This document shows, in pieces, positions 7,045 to 12,490 of a DNA stretch of 12,490 nucleotides; the stretch's first letter is position 1; each line of letters opens with the position of its first letter. The DNA lies in contig JAUUYW010000059.1 in the NCBI GenBank assembly GCA_030590265.1, positions 1 to 12,490 of the forward strand, in the 5' to 3' direction. Origin of the DNA: Candidatus Krumholzibacteriia bacterium (GTDB taxonomy: Bacteria; Krumholzibacteriota; Krumholzibacteriia; LZORAL124-64-63). The translations under genes were made by a program, and so were the position numbers. The notes under the pieces are model-generated. The model saw nothing but the letters and a program-made list of their open reading frames with translations. It was not told where the DNA came from and ran no database searches.

Positions 7045-7226
7045 GGAGTAAAGATTACCATTAGGAAATGTTCCAAAATACCCTTGCCGCTCCCAAAAAA
7101 AGGAGTTATTTTTTCTCTAACGGTCTGGATCTATCAATATAGTGAACCAGACGTGCTGGTCTTTGTCTGGAACAGAGATCTGTCCGACCCCAACCTGGTG
7201 GCTCCGCGAAGCTGCCTGGAGTGGCA
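7045..7226 (+). promoter_or_regulatory. Long leader with alternative pairings and sequestered ribosome binding site
   Basis: This 253-nt gap (6974-7226) contains no convincing gene. Within the leader, CCAGAC (7147-7152) is complementary to two copies of GTCTGG (7123-7128 and 7165-7170), so two mutually exclusive hairpins can form. The first is reinforced by an inner CTAT/ATAG stem (7131-7134 with 7139-7142). GCTCCG (7201-7206) can pair with TGGAGT (7217-7222), which contains the GGAG ribosome binding site. A small CTCC/GGAG hairpin followed by TTATTTTTT (7090-7114) is weakly terminator-like. No known riboswitch class was recognised. The pairings are seen directly; switching is inferred. Confidence 0.35.
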
Positions 7227-9008
7227 ATGAATCATCCCTTGATGCACCCCGTGCACAAGTTCTATATCCCAGTGATGGGAACCGGCTTCACCATTGATAC
7301 ACCTCTGAAGGTTGCCCGTTATGGCATCAGTTCGGTGGTGTCTTTGGTGGATGATGTTCTGATCGAACAAATGCGCCGCCGTGTCAGTGGAGACAACGAT
7401 ACTCCTTTCGAAGAAATCAAAGCCAAGGATGAAGACAGTCGCGCCCGCCGGATCACGTCCTATCTCAATCTGATGGACGAAGTGATCCAAAAGCAGGTTG
7501 GCAGTCTGCGCCAATCCATCTTTGAAAAAGGCAGCGAGATCACTCGCTATTTTGAAATGTTGCCCGACTCGCCCCTGCGTTCGGCCTACCAAAAAATGCA
7601 GGCCACTTTGGATCCTGTAGAACGCGCCCGTCTGCAAAACCAGCTGCGTGAAAAAATCGAAATCGGCGCCATCGACGTCAACATCATGACCAAGCTCGAC
7701 CGCGCCAAGTTGCTCAAGGGCGAGGTCCTGGGTCCGAAATTTTCCGATGCCATGAGCGCCTTGCGGGGATTTGCCCAAAGCAAGTTGCGCAGTTCGGTTG
7801 TTCTTTCGGCCGGCATGAATCGCAAACTCTTCGCCTACCTGGCGGAATTCAGCGATTTCTTTCCCGATGAAACAGGCGACATTCCCAAGCGGATTGTGCT
7901 CAAAGTGAGCGATTATCGCTCGGCCCTGATCCAGGGAAAGCTGTTGGCTCGTCAAGGGTTGTGGGTTAGCGAGTATCGTGTGGAATCAGGCCTGAACTGT
8001 GGCGGACACGCTTTTGGCGGTAAGGGCACTTTGCTTGGCCCCGTGCTGGAAGAGTTCCACAATGAACGCGCCCGTTTGGCCGAACAGCTTCAGGTTGTCT
8101 GGTCCGGAGCCATGGAAAAACTGGGTCGTCAGGTTCCTGCTTCGCCCATGGATATCCGGGTGACGGTGCAGGGCGGCATCGGGACTTCCGAAGAAAATGA
8201 ACTGTTGGAAGAAAAATACGAAGTGGACGGCATGGGTTGGGGAAGTCCTTTCCTGTTGGTGCCGGACGTTGTGAATATCGACGAGGATCATCTGAAGAAA
8301 ATTCAGGCCGCCGGTGAAAATGATGTTCACCTCAGCGGTGCCTCGCCATTGGGTGTGCCATTCTGGTGTTTGAAGACTTCGTCCAGCGAAGAACATCGCC
8401 GCGAATTGATTCACGATGGCAAGCCGGGCAGCCAATGCCCCAAGGGCTTTTTGGTTTCCAACACCGAGTTCACCAAAGCTCCCATCTGCACTGCCAGCCG
8501 TGCCTACCAGCGTCGCAAACTGAACGAGTTGAAAGTTGCGGATATTTCCGAGCTGCAAAGAGATTTCGAGGAACAGAACATCAAGGACAAGGCTTGCATC
8601 TGCCATGATCTGGCTGGCAGTGCCACCGTGCCTTATGGAATTGATCCTGACGCCAGCACTGCAGTGTGCTGCGGTCCCAACACCGTTTATTTCTCCAAGG
8701 TAGCTCGCCTGCGCGAGATGGTTGATCACATTTACGGTCGGGGACGTTTGCCCCTGAATACCGAACGACCCCACATGTTCCTCAAGGAACTCTCCTTGCA
8801 CGTGGATCGTTTGCGCACCGAGGTTGATCGTCGCAAACAAGGGCTCATCGACTCGGCGCCCAAATCCTCCCAGCAGATCCAGGACAACCTCATGGGCGGA
8901 ATTCGCCATTATCGAACCCTGGCCGGAAAACTGGTCTCCGGACAGCGGGAAGAATTTCTGTCACGACTGGAAAAACTGCGCCGAGATCTGGATCAAATCA
9001 GATCCTGA
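7227..9008 (+). CDS. Uncharacterised cysteine-rich protein with nitronate-monooxygenase-like TIM-barrel signatures
   Basis: 593 residues from the ATG at 7227, which has GGAG 5 nt upstream; an in-frame GTG at 7221 is less likely. I recognise it as a conserved family without known function, seen chiefly in Bacteroidota. The N-terminal KFYIPVMGTGFTIDTPLKVA (about 11-30) resembles the first strand and loop of FMN-binding nitronate monooxygenase/PfaD barrels. VESGLNCGGHAF (252-263, Cys258 and His261) resembles their catalytic His loop, and VTVQGGIGT (312-320) resembles the phosphate-binding glycine loop. The C-terminal half adds Cys381, Cys404, Cys421, a Cys457-x-Cys459-His460 motif and a Cys481-Cys482 pair, suggesting a metal or Fe-S site. 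The last ~90 residues are charged helix. There is no signal peptide, so it is probably cytoplasmic. It is monocistronic by appearance, since a new promoter starts 14 nt after its stop. The barrel assignment and cofactors are inferences. Confidence 0.85.
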   Translation: MNHPLMHPVHKFYIPVMGTGFTIDTPLKVARYGISSVVSLVDDVLIEQMRRRVSGDNDTPFEEIKAKDEDSRARRITSYLNLMDEVIQKQVGSLRQSIFEKGSEITRYFEMLPDSPLRSAYQKMQATLDPVERARLQNQLREKIEIGAIDVNIMTKLDRAKLLKGEVLGPKFSDAMSALRGFAQSKLRSSVVLSAGMNRKLFAYLAEFSDFFPDETGDIPKRIVLKVSDYRSALIQGKLLARQGLWVSEYRVESGLNCGGHAFGGKGTLLGPVLEEFHNERARLAEQLQVVWSGAMEKLGRQVPASPMDIRVTVQGGIGTSEENELLEEKYEVDGMGWGSPFLLVPDVVNIDEDHLKKIQAAGENDVHLSGASPLGVPFWCLKTSSSEEHRRELIHDGKPGSQCPKGFLVSNTEFTKAPICTASRAYQRRKLNELKVADISELQRDFEEQNIKDKACICHDLAGSATVPYGIDPDASTAVCCGPNTVYFSKVARLREMVDHIYGRGRLPLNTERPHMFLKELSLHVDRLRTEVDRRKQGLIDSAPKSSQQIQDNLMGGIRHYRTLAGKLVSGQREEFLSRLEKLRRDLDQIRS

Positions 9009-9022
9009 TTCCGACAGTCGAT

Positions 9023-9051
9023 TTGACAGTTTTTTTGAGAGTCCTTATCAT
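9023..9051 (+). promoter_or_regulatory. Near-consensus sigma70 promoter of the dockerin-like gene
   Basis: A perfect -35, TTGACA (9023-9028), then 17 nt, then TATCAT (9046-9051). The predicted start near 9058 gives a leader of about 50 nt. The -35 starts 14 nt after the previous stop codon. GACAGT is directly repeated (9013-9018 and 9025-9030). Confidence 0.75.
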
Positions 9052-9109
9052 CATTCTCTACCCCTGAACAAGTAGTGCATTGTTATGTATTGAACCTAGG
9101 GGACCCATC

Positions 9110-9742
9110 ATGAAAAATTTCGCTCTGCTGCTCGTCCTGGTCTTGACTTGCCTTTCGCCGGCTCTAGCCCAGACCATTGAACCCCCTTGTTGGGATGGTG
9201 ACATCATCATTGAGCTCGCCTATTCCGGGGATGAAACCCTCACCTTGTTCAATCTTCCCAATGGAAACGGATCTACTTTTGCAGAGGCACAGTTGCCCGA
9301 CGGCACTTATGTGGATGCCACTATTTCCATGACTCTTTTTGATTGCTTCGGGGATCCAATCCCCTATTACCCCGCCGAGGATCTGTGGCTGGAATCCCTG
9401 GATGGTGGCCTGATCCCTTGCATTGCCGGCACCATTCCCGATGAAAATACCGATGAAAACGGGTCCACTTATTGGTTGGAGCCCCTGATGGCTGGCGGCT
9501 CTTCCCTGGAGTTTTGCTTTGCCTTTGTTCCCGGGATTTTGGTGGGGGAAATCCCTTTACCCTTGCTGTTCAACAGCGCCGACATGAACGGTGACGGTGT
9601 GGTTAATCTGTCGGATATCGGAATGTTTTCAGAAATTTTCTTCGGGACCTATAATTTTTCTGCCGATTTTTTTCGTGACGGCCAAATGAATATTGCCGAT
9701 GTGGGGCGCATGGCCTTGGGGGTGGGAGCATCCTGCCCCTAG
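9110..9742 (+). CDS. Secreted protein with C-terminal dockerin-like calcium-binding repeats
   Basis: 210 residues from the ATG at 9110, preceded by AGGGGA; an upstream in-frame start at 9080 would precede the signal peptide. Residues 1-20 are a signal peptide (MKNFALLLVLVLTCLSPALA). The central part (21-155) is an acidic, beta-rich domain with five cysteines (27, 79, 104, 136 and near the end 209) that I do not recognise. Residues 158-169, DMNGDGVVNLSD, are a canonical dockerin/EF-hand-like calcium loop, and 186-199 is a second, degenerate copy (DFFRDGQMNIADVG). The protein ends GVGASCP. Such a paired C-terminal module is common on exported proteins of FCB-group bacteria, where no cellulosome exists. 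It may serve as a calcium-stabilised tail or a sorting/attachment element (inference). A strong promoter and terminator bracket it as a single-gene unit. Confidence 0.82.
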   Translation: MKNFALLLVLVLTCLSPALAQTIEPPCWDGDIIIELAYSGDETLTLFNLPNGNGSTFAEAQLPDGTYVDATISMTLFDCFGDPIPYYPAEDLWLESLDGGLIPCIAGTIPDENTDENGSTYWLEPLMAGGSSLEFCFAFVPGILVGEIPLPLLFNSADMNGDGVVNLSDIGMFSEIFFGTYNFSADFFRDGQMNIADVGRMALGVGASCP

Positions 9743-9753
9743 CAGGTGTTAAT

Positions 9754-9782
9754 AAATCATTGAAGAAATCATTGAAGAAATC
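9754..9782 (+). repeat. 12-bp tandem repeat, 2.4 copies
   Basis: AAATCATTGAAG occurs at 9754-9765 and 9766-9777, followed by a partial AAATC. It lies between the dockerin-like stop and the terminator hairpin. It is in frame with a spurious upstream extension of the next gene but is most likely noncoding. Confidence 0.9.
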
Positions 9783-9800
9783 TCTTGTCCAAATGAGCCA

Positions 9801-9836
9801 ACGAGGGAATGATCACACAATCATTTCCTCGTTTTT
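9801..9836 (+). terminator. Strong rho-independent terminator after the dockerin-like gene
   Basis: ACGAGGGAATGAT (9801-9813) pairs over 13 bp (one G-U) with ATCATTTCCTCGT (9820-9832) around a CACACA loop, followed by a run of five T. It ends only 22 nt before the TTG start of the next gene. Confidence 0.88.
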
Positions 9837-9858
9837 CACTGTCGAGAAGGAGTTTGCC

Positions 9859-10698
9859 TTGAAACGTTTTTTCCTGATCCCGCTGCTGGCGGTTGTGCTG
9901 GCAGGATGTTGCGGAGGACAAGATTCCGTATCCTCTTTGGACGGTGTGCCCATTGTTTTTGAAAAAATCGGCGAGGGCGACGTGAGTCTGGTTCTTGTGC
10001 ATGGTTGGTGTTGCGACCAAACCTATTGGCGAGATCAGGCCACCGCACTGTCGGATAGCTTTACGGTGGTGACCCTGGATTTGGCCGGTCACGGCAAATC
10101 AGGAATGGGCCGCACAGATTACACGGTGACTGCCTTTGGAGCGGATGTGGCTGCGGTGGCGGCGGCCCTTGACCTGCACCAAGTCTACCTGATCGGACAC
10201 AGCATGGGAGGCCCAGTGGTTGTTGAGGCCGCACGGATGTTGCCTGAGCGAGTCATCGGTGTCATTGGAATCGATACCTTGCAGGATCTGGGTTGGAATC
10301 TACCTGATGCCCAAGTGGACGGTTTCATGAAGCCCCTGGTAGACGATTTTTCCGGCGCAACAGCCAAATTCGTGAGAACAATGTTCCCGGCAGGGGCTGA
10401 TACGGCGTTGGTCCGTCAGGTTTCCGAAGATATGGCTGCGGCACCTCCGGAGGTGGCCTTGTCGGCCATGAGGAACATGCTGCAGCATGACATCAAGCCA
10501 ACCCTGACTCAACTTGAGGTCCCCATCTGGTGCCTGAATGCCAACCAGACGCCAGTGGATTTCCAGGCCTGGAAAGTTTATGGGCCCGGATATACAGCCG
10601 TTTTGATGGAGGGTGTGGGACACTTCCTGTTTATGGAACAGCCGGAGGAATTTAATACGAAGTTGAGGGGCATGATTGGGCGGATGGGGAATAAGTAA
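9859..10698 (+). CDS. Alpha/beta-hydrolase lipoprotein
   Basis: 279 residues from a TTG at 9859 preceded by AGGAG with 7 nt spacing. The frame is open 33 codons further upstream, but those codons read through the terminator hairpin and tandem repeat. Residues 1-17 are a lipoprotein signal ending L-A-G-C (Cys17), so the enzyme is probably membrane anchored. Alpha/beta-hydrolase marks are LVLVHGWCCDQTYW (oxyanion loop, 44-57), DLAGHGKSG (74-82), the nucleophile elbow GHSMGG with Ser115, and EGVGHFLFMEQPEEF with catalytic His255. The usual acid position after strand beta-7 reads CLNANQTPVD (225-234), where relatives usually have Asp in an INSD-like segment. Asp234 or another Asp may substitute, or activity may be altered. 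Substrate unknown. It lies between two terminators with no obvious promoter of its own. Confidence 0.86.
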   Translation: MKRFFLIPLLAVVLAGCCGGQDSVSSLDGVPIVFEKIGEGDVSLVLVHGWCCDQTYWRDQATALSDSFTVVTLDLAGHGKSGMGRTDYTVTAFGADVAAVAAALDLHQVYLIGHSMGGPVVVEAARMLPERVIGVIGIDTLQDLGWNLPDAQVDGFMKPLVDDFSGATAKFVRTMFPAGADTALVRQVSEDMAAAPPEVALSAMRNMLQHDIKPTLTQLEVPIWCLNANQTPVDFQAWKVYGPGYTAVLMEGVGHFLFMEQPEEFNTKLRGMIGRMGNK

Positions 10699-10715
10699 AT
10701 TTGCCATCGATCAAG

Positions 10716-10765
10716 AACATTTCCCGCTGGCAGGCCCAAGTTCCCGCCAGTGGGAAGTGTTTTTT
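10716..10765 (+). terminator. Strong rho-independent terminator after the alpha/beta-hydrolase gene
   Basis: AACATTTCCCGCTGGC (10716-10731) pairs over 16 bp (two G-U) with GCCAGTGGGAAGTGTT (10746-10761) around a 14-nt loop, ending in six T (10760-10765). The reverse orientation has only a poor T-run, so it mainly serves the plus-strand gene. Confidence 0.9.
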
Positions 10766-10783
10766 AATGATCTGTCATTAAAA
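10762..10783. repeat. A/T-rich inverted repeat overlapping the nucleotidase stop codon
   Basis: TTTTAATGA (10762-10770) and TCATTAAAA (10775-10783) are a perfect 9-bp inverted repeat with a TCTG spacer. It shares its T-run with the preceding terminator and includes the minus-strand TAA at 10780-10778. No U-run follows on the minus strand, so termination of the nucleotidase gene is uncertain. Confidence 0.7.
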
Positions 10784-11788
10784 CTGTCCAACACCCAAAT
10801 TCTTGATGGTTTTGAGCAGGTCATCATGCACCAACCCATTGCTAACGATGACACCCAAATTGTTCTTTAAAGTGTAACCCTGAGTGAAATCCAGATCCTT
10901 ACCGTTGATGTCGGTTACCCGGCCGCCAGCCTCCAGAACCACCAGCACTCCACCGGCATGATCCCAGATCTTTTCTTTGTATTTGTTGTCGCGAGGCAAC
11001 CGCAAATAGGCTTCGGCTTCGCCCCGGGCCACCACTGCGTATTTGGTTTGGCTGTCCAGACGGGCGGGTTCGGCCACGATGGCTAATTTGTCGGCGATCC
11101 GAGCGGAGTCACTATGCGAAGAATGGGCCGATTCCACCGATTCACAGAAGCGGATTTGGGTGGCATCGCCTTGCCCACTGGCTTTCACTGCAGCAGGATC
11201 TCCTTTTTCGGTCAGGGGCACCTGCCACACACCAGCACCGCGAATGGCCAACAAAACCGTCCCTGCACCACGGTCACCCATCAACTCGGTTCCCAGGTTG
11301 GGACACCCCAAAGCCGCCACTTCAATTTGCCCTTCAACAATCAAAGCCAGGCTGATGGCATACTGCATTTTGCGCAGAAATCCCTTGGTGCCATCGATGG
11401 GATCCAGGGTCCAAAAACGGGGTGAGTAATCTTTGGCACCACCACGATCGATCCATCGGCAAACCTCATCGGTGTCGGCTTCGGGGCGTTGAACCCGTAC
11501 ATGGCCAACTACTTGTTCGAGGGTGGATTCATGGCCGGCCTGGCGCAAATCGGCAGAGTCTTCTTCACCGATAACCGGGTCTTCGGGAAAGGCTTCACCC
11601 AAGGCCCGACAAATCAAAGCCTGACTGCCAAAATCGGCCACAGTCACGGGGCTTTTATCTTCTTTTTCCAGCGTGCCGGGGTCAATCAAACCCTGCACCG
11701 AACGGCACAGCAATCCAGCTTCGCGAACAGCCGCCAGGGCCGTGTCCAATTCTTGGGCAAGGGCATGGTTGGCCCAGGGTCGATTCAT
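10778..11788 (-). CDS. 3'(2'),5'-bisphosphate nucleotidase, HAL2/SAL1/CysQ type
   Basis: 336 residues from the ATG at 11788, which has GGGAG 9 nt upstream. Inositol-monophosphatase-superfamily metal motifs are complete: KSPVTVADFGSQALI (Asp51), GEEDS (Glu75, Glu76), LDPIDGTKGFLR (Asp129, Asp132) and IWDHAGG (Asp276). The VTVADFGSQ form, the IDRGGAKDYSPRFWTLDPIDGT region and ALGCPNLG place it with the eukaryotic-style HAL2/SAL1 branch rather than plain inositol monophosphatases. It would hydrolyse 3'-phosphoadenosine 5'-phosphate to AMP in the cytoplasm, clearing a by-product of sulfate assimilation and sulfotransfer. Characterised members are Mg-dependent and inhibited by Li or Na. It is divergent from a sodium symporter gene. 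No other sulfur-assimilation gene is in the window. Confidence 0.9.
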   Translation of the reverse strand: MNRPWANHALAQELDTALAAVREAGLLCRSVQGLIDPGTLEKEDKSPVTVADFGSQALICRALGEAFPEDPVIGEEDSADLRQAGHESTLEQVVGHVRVQRPEADTDEVCRWIDRGGAKDYSPRFWTLDPIDGTKGFLRKMQYAISLALIVEGQIEVAALGCPNLGTELMGDRGAGTVLLAIRGAGVWQVPLTEKGDPAAVKASGQGDATQIRFCESVESAHSSHSDSARIADKLAIVAEPARLDSQTKYAVVARGEAEAYLRLPRDNKYKEKIWDHAGGVLVVLEAGGRVTDINGKDLDFTQGYTLKNNLGVIVSNGLVHDDLLKTIKNLGVGQF

Positions 11789-11809
11789 ATCCAGACTCCC
11801 GATGTTGAG

Positions 11810-11826
11810 GATGATGACAAATCATC
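11810..11826. promoter_or_regulatory. Small inverted repeat between nucleotidase and symporter genes
   Basis: GATGAT-GACAA-ATCATC is a 6-bp inverted repeat in the 116-nt divergent region, about 20 nt upstream of the nucleotidase ATG. I see no clear -35/-10 pair for either gene, so an operator role is only a possibility. Confidence 0.2.
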
Positions 11827-11904
11827 GTCAGATTTGGTTTGCAATGTAGAGAAGATACAGCAGTCGTTGTATGATGCCAGCAAAACCCATGCATTGGAGA
11901 TCCC

Positions 11905-12490
11905 ATGATCGATGCCCTCATTATTCTGGCCTATTTCGTAATAGTCATGCTGGTGGGAGTTTTCAGCCGTGGCGGACCAGATACCAGCGCCGAGGAGTAC
12001 TTTATCAGCTCCCGCAGCTTGACCTGGCCTTCCATAGCTTTTTCTACGGTTGCAACGAATATCCATGCCGGCCATTTCCTGGGCATGGCCGGTTCGGCCT
12101 ACCTCTACGGTTTGGCCCAGGCCAATCTGGAAATCAACGCCATATTCGGCATTTTGCTGGCTACTTTTGTTTTTGTTCCTTTGTATCTGCGGCTGAAAGT
12201 GATGACCATCAGCCAGTTCTTTGAAGACCGGTTCGGCCCGGCGGTGGGCACTTCCTATTCTGTTCTGACCATGGTGCTCTATGGGTTTTTGTATTTGGGA
12301 ACGACTCTGTTTTGGGGTGCCTATGCCGTGAATGCCCTGTTCGCGGAACAGATTGCCTTCCTTCATCCTGATCCCGCCACAAGGGTGATGTTGCTGATGG
12401 CCGGGTTGGGAACATTCTCGGCGATCTACACTTATCTCGGCGGTTTGCGAGCGGTCGTGCGCACCGACGCAGTGCAATTCCTGCTGCTTC
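11905..12490 (+). CDS. Sodium:solute symporter (SSS family), 3' end outside window
   Basis: 195 complete codons from an ATG with GGAG 5 nt upstream, open to the window edge, so roughly the N-terminal third or more of a typical 500-600-residue symporter. Membrane segments are visible at about 3-20, 44-70, 75-96, 115-147 and 161-180, the last leading into the family hallmark TYLGGLRAVVRTDAVQFLLL (176-195). The EEYFISSRSLTW segment (30-41) after the first membrane helix is the typical loop of this family. It would couple Na import to uptake of an unidentified solute such as a sugar, amino acid or organic acid. The substrate cannot be called from this portion. It is divergent from the bisphosphate nucleotidase gene. 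Confidence 0.9.
   Translation, partial: MIDALIILAYFVIVMLVGVFSRGGPDTSAEEYFISSRSLTWPSIAFSTVATNIHAGHFLGMAGSAYLYGLAQANLEINAIFGILLATFVFVPLYLRLKVMTISQFFEDRFGPAVGTSYSVLTMVLYGFLYLGTTLFWGAYAVNALFAEQIAFLHPDPATRVMLLMAGLGTFSAIYTYLGGLRAVVRTDAVQFLLL

Noticed and set aside
7134..7955. A 273-codon minus-strand frame opposite the 593-residue gene
   Set aside because: It is the antisense shadow of a well-supported gene: no recognisable motif, no ribosome binding site, and low-complexity His/Gln-rich composition.
7986..8909. A 307-codon minus-strand frame opposite the same gene
   Set aside because: Antisense shadow in the frame that mirrors codon bias. No domain, signal or start site.
9013..9037. A terminator after the 593-residue gene
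   Set aside because: The T-run follows a direct repeat of GACAGT, not an inverted repeat, so no hairpin forms. The segment is better explained as the -35 and spacer of the next promoter.
9760..9858. An ATG-started 33-codon N-terminal extension of the alpha/beta-hydrolase
   Set aside because: It would encode the tandem repeat and terminator hairpin and bury the lipoprotein signal. The TTG at 9859 has AGGAG at correct spacing and gives a normal lipobox position.
11785..12477. A 230-codon minus-strand frame across the symporter start
   Set aside because: It lies antisense to the SSS symporter, whose family signature and ribosome binding site are clear.
1..12490. A mobile element, phage or defence island
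   Set aside because: No transposase, integrase, terminal repeats, toxin-antitoxin pair, nuclease or CRISPR repeat was seen on either strand.

Overview
The window reads as a gene-dense bacterial chromosome segment of balanced base composition. No rRNA, tRNA, CRISPR array, transposase, integrase or phage gene is visible. It carries a calcium-binding dockerin-like C-terminus on a secreted protein, a secreted 6-bladed beta-propeller protein, outer-membrane and lipoprotein genes (so a diderm cell), an SSS-type sodium symporter and a Bacteroidota-like ~593-residue uncharacterised protein. This mix fits a deep-branching member of the FCB superphylum (for example Krumholzibacteriota, Eisenbacteria or Latescibacterota-like lineages). 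That placement is an inference from gene style, not from a marker gene.

Layout, left to right. (1) A minus-strand run from 1708 down to 1: a hotdog acyl-CoA thioesterase, an SGNH/GDSL hydrolase, and a lipoprotein with a lectin/glycosidase-like fold that overlaps the hydrolase by ATGA and leaves the window. (2) A lone plus-strand helical protein of unknown function (1821-2321), convergent with a minus-strand outer-membrane beta-barrel protein (2366-3379). A hairpin overlapping the unknown gene's stop codon looks like the barrel gene's terminator. (3) A plus-strand HD-domain nucleotidase of the HDDC2/YfbR type (3475-4038), ending 1 nt from a convergent minus-strand operon. (4) That operon, read from 6973 down to 4040, is a BaiN/HI0933-type flavoprotein, a secreted 6-bladed beta-propeller protein (ATGA overlap) and a thioredoxin-type arsenate reductase. 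(5) A 253-nt divergent region holds an inverted-repeat promoter pair and a long, potentially switching leader in front of (6) a cysteine-rich protein with nitronate-monooxygenase-like TIM-barrel signatures (7227-9008). (7) A near-consensus sigma70 promoter drives the dockerin-like secreted protein (9110-9742), followed by a tandem repeat and a strong terminator. (8) A TTG-started alpha/beta-hydrolase lipoprotein (9859-10698) is closed by a second strong terminator. (9) A minus-strand HAL2/SAL1-type 3'(2'),5'-bisphosphate nucleotidase is divergent from (10) a sodium:solute symporter that runs off the right edge.

Most genes are individually recognisable housekeeping or envelope functions and no defence or mobile system is visible. 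The best candidate for something undescribed is the 6974-9008 unit: an uncharacterised cysteine-rich TIM-barrel-like protein behind a ~180-nt leader with mutually exclusive pairings and a sequestered ribosome binding site. All starts were chosen from ribosome binding sites and family length. Several lie inside longer reading frames, and two use GTG or TTG.
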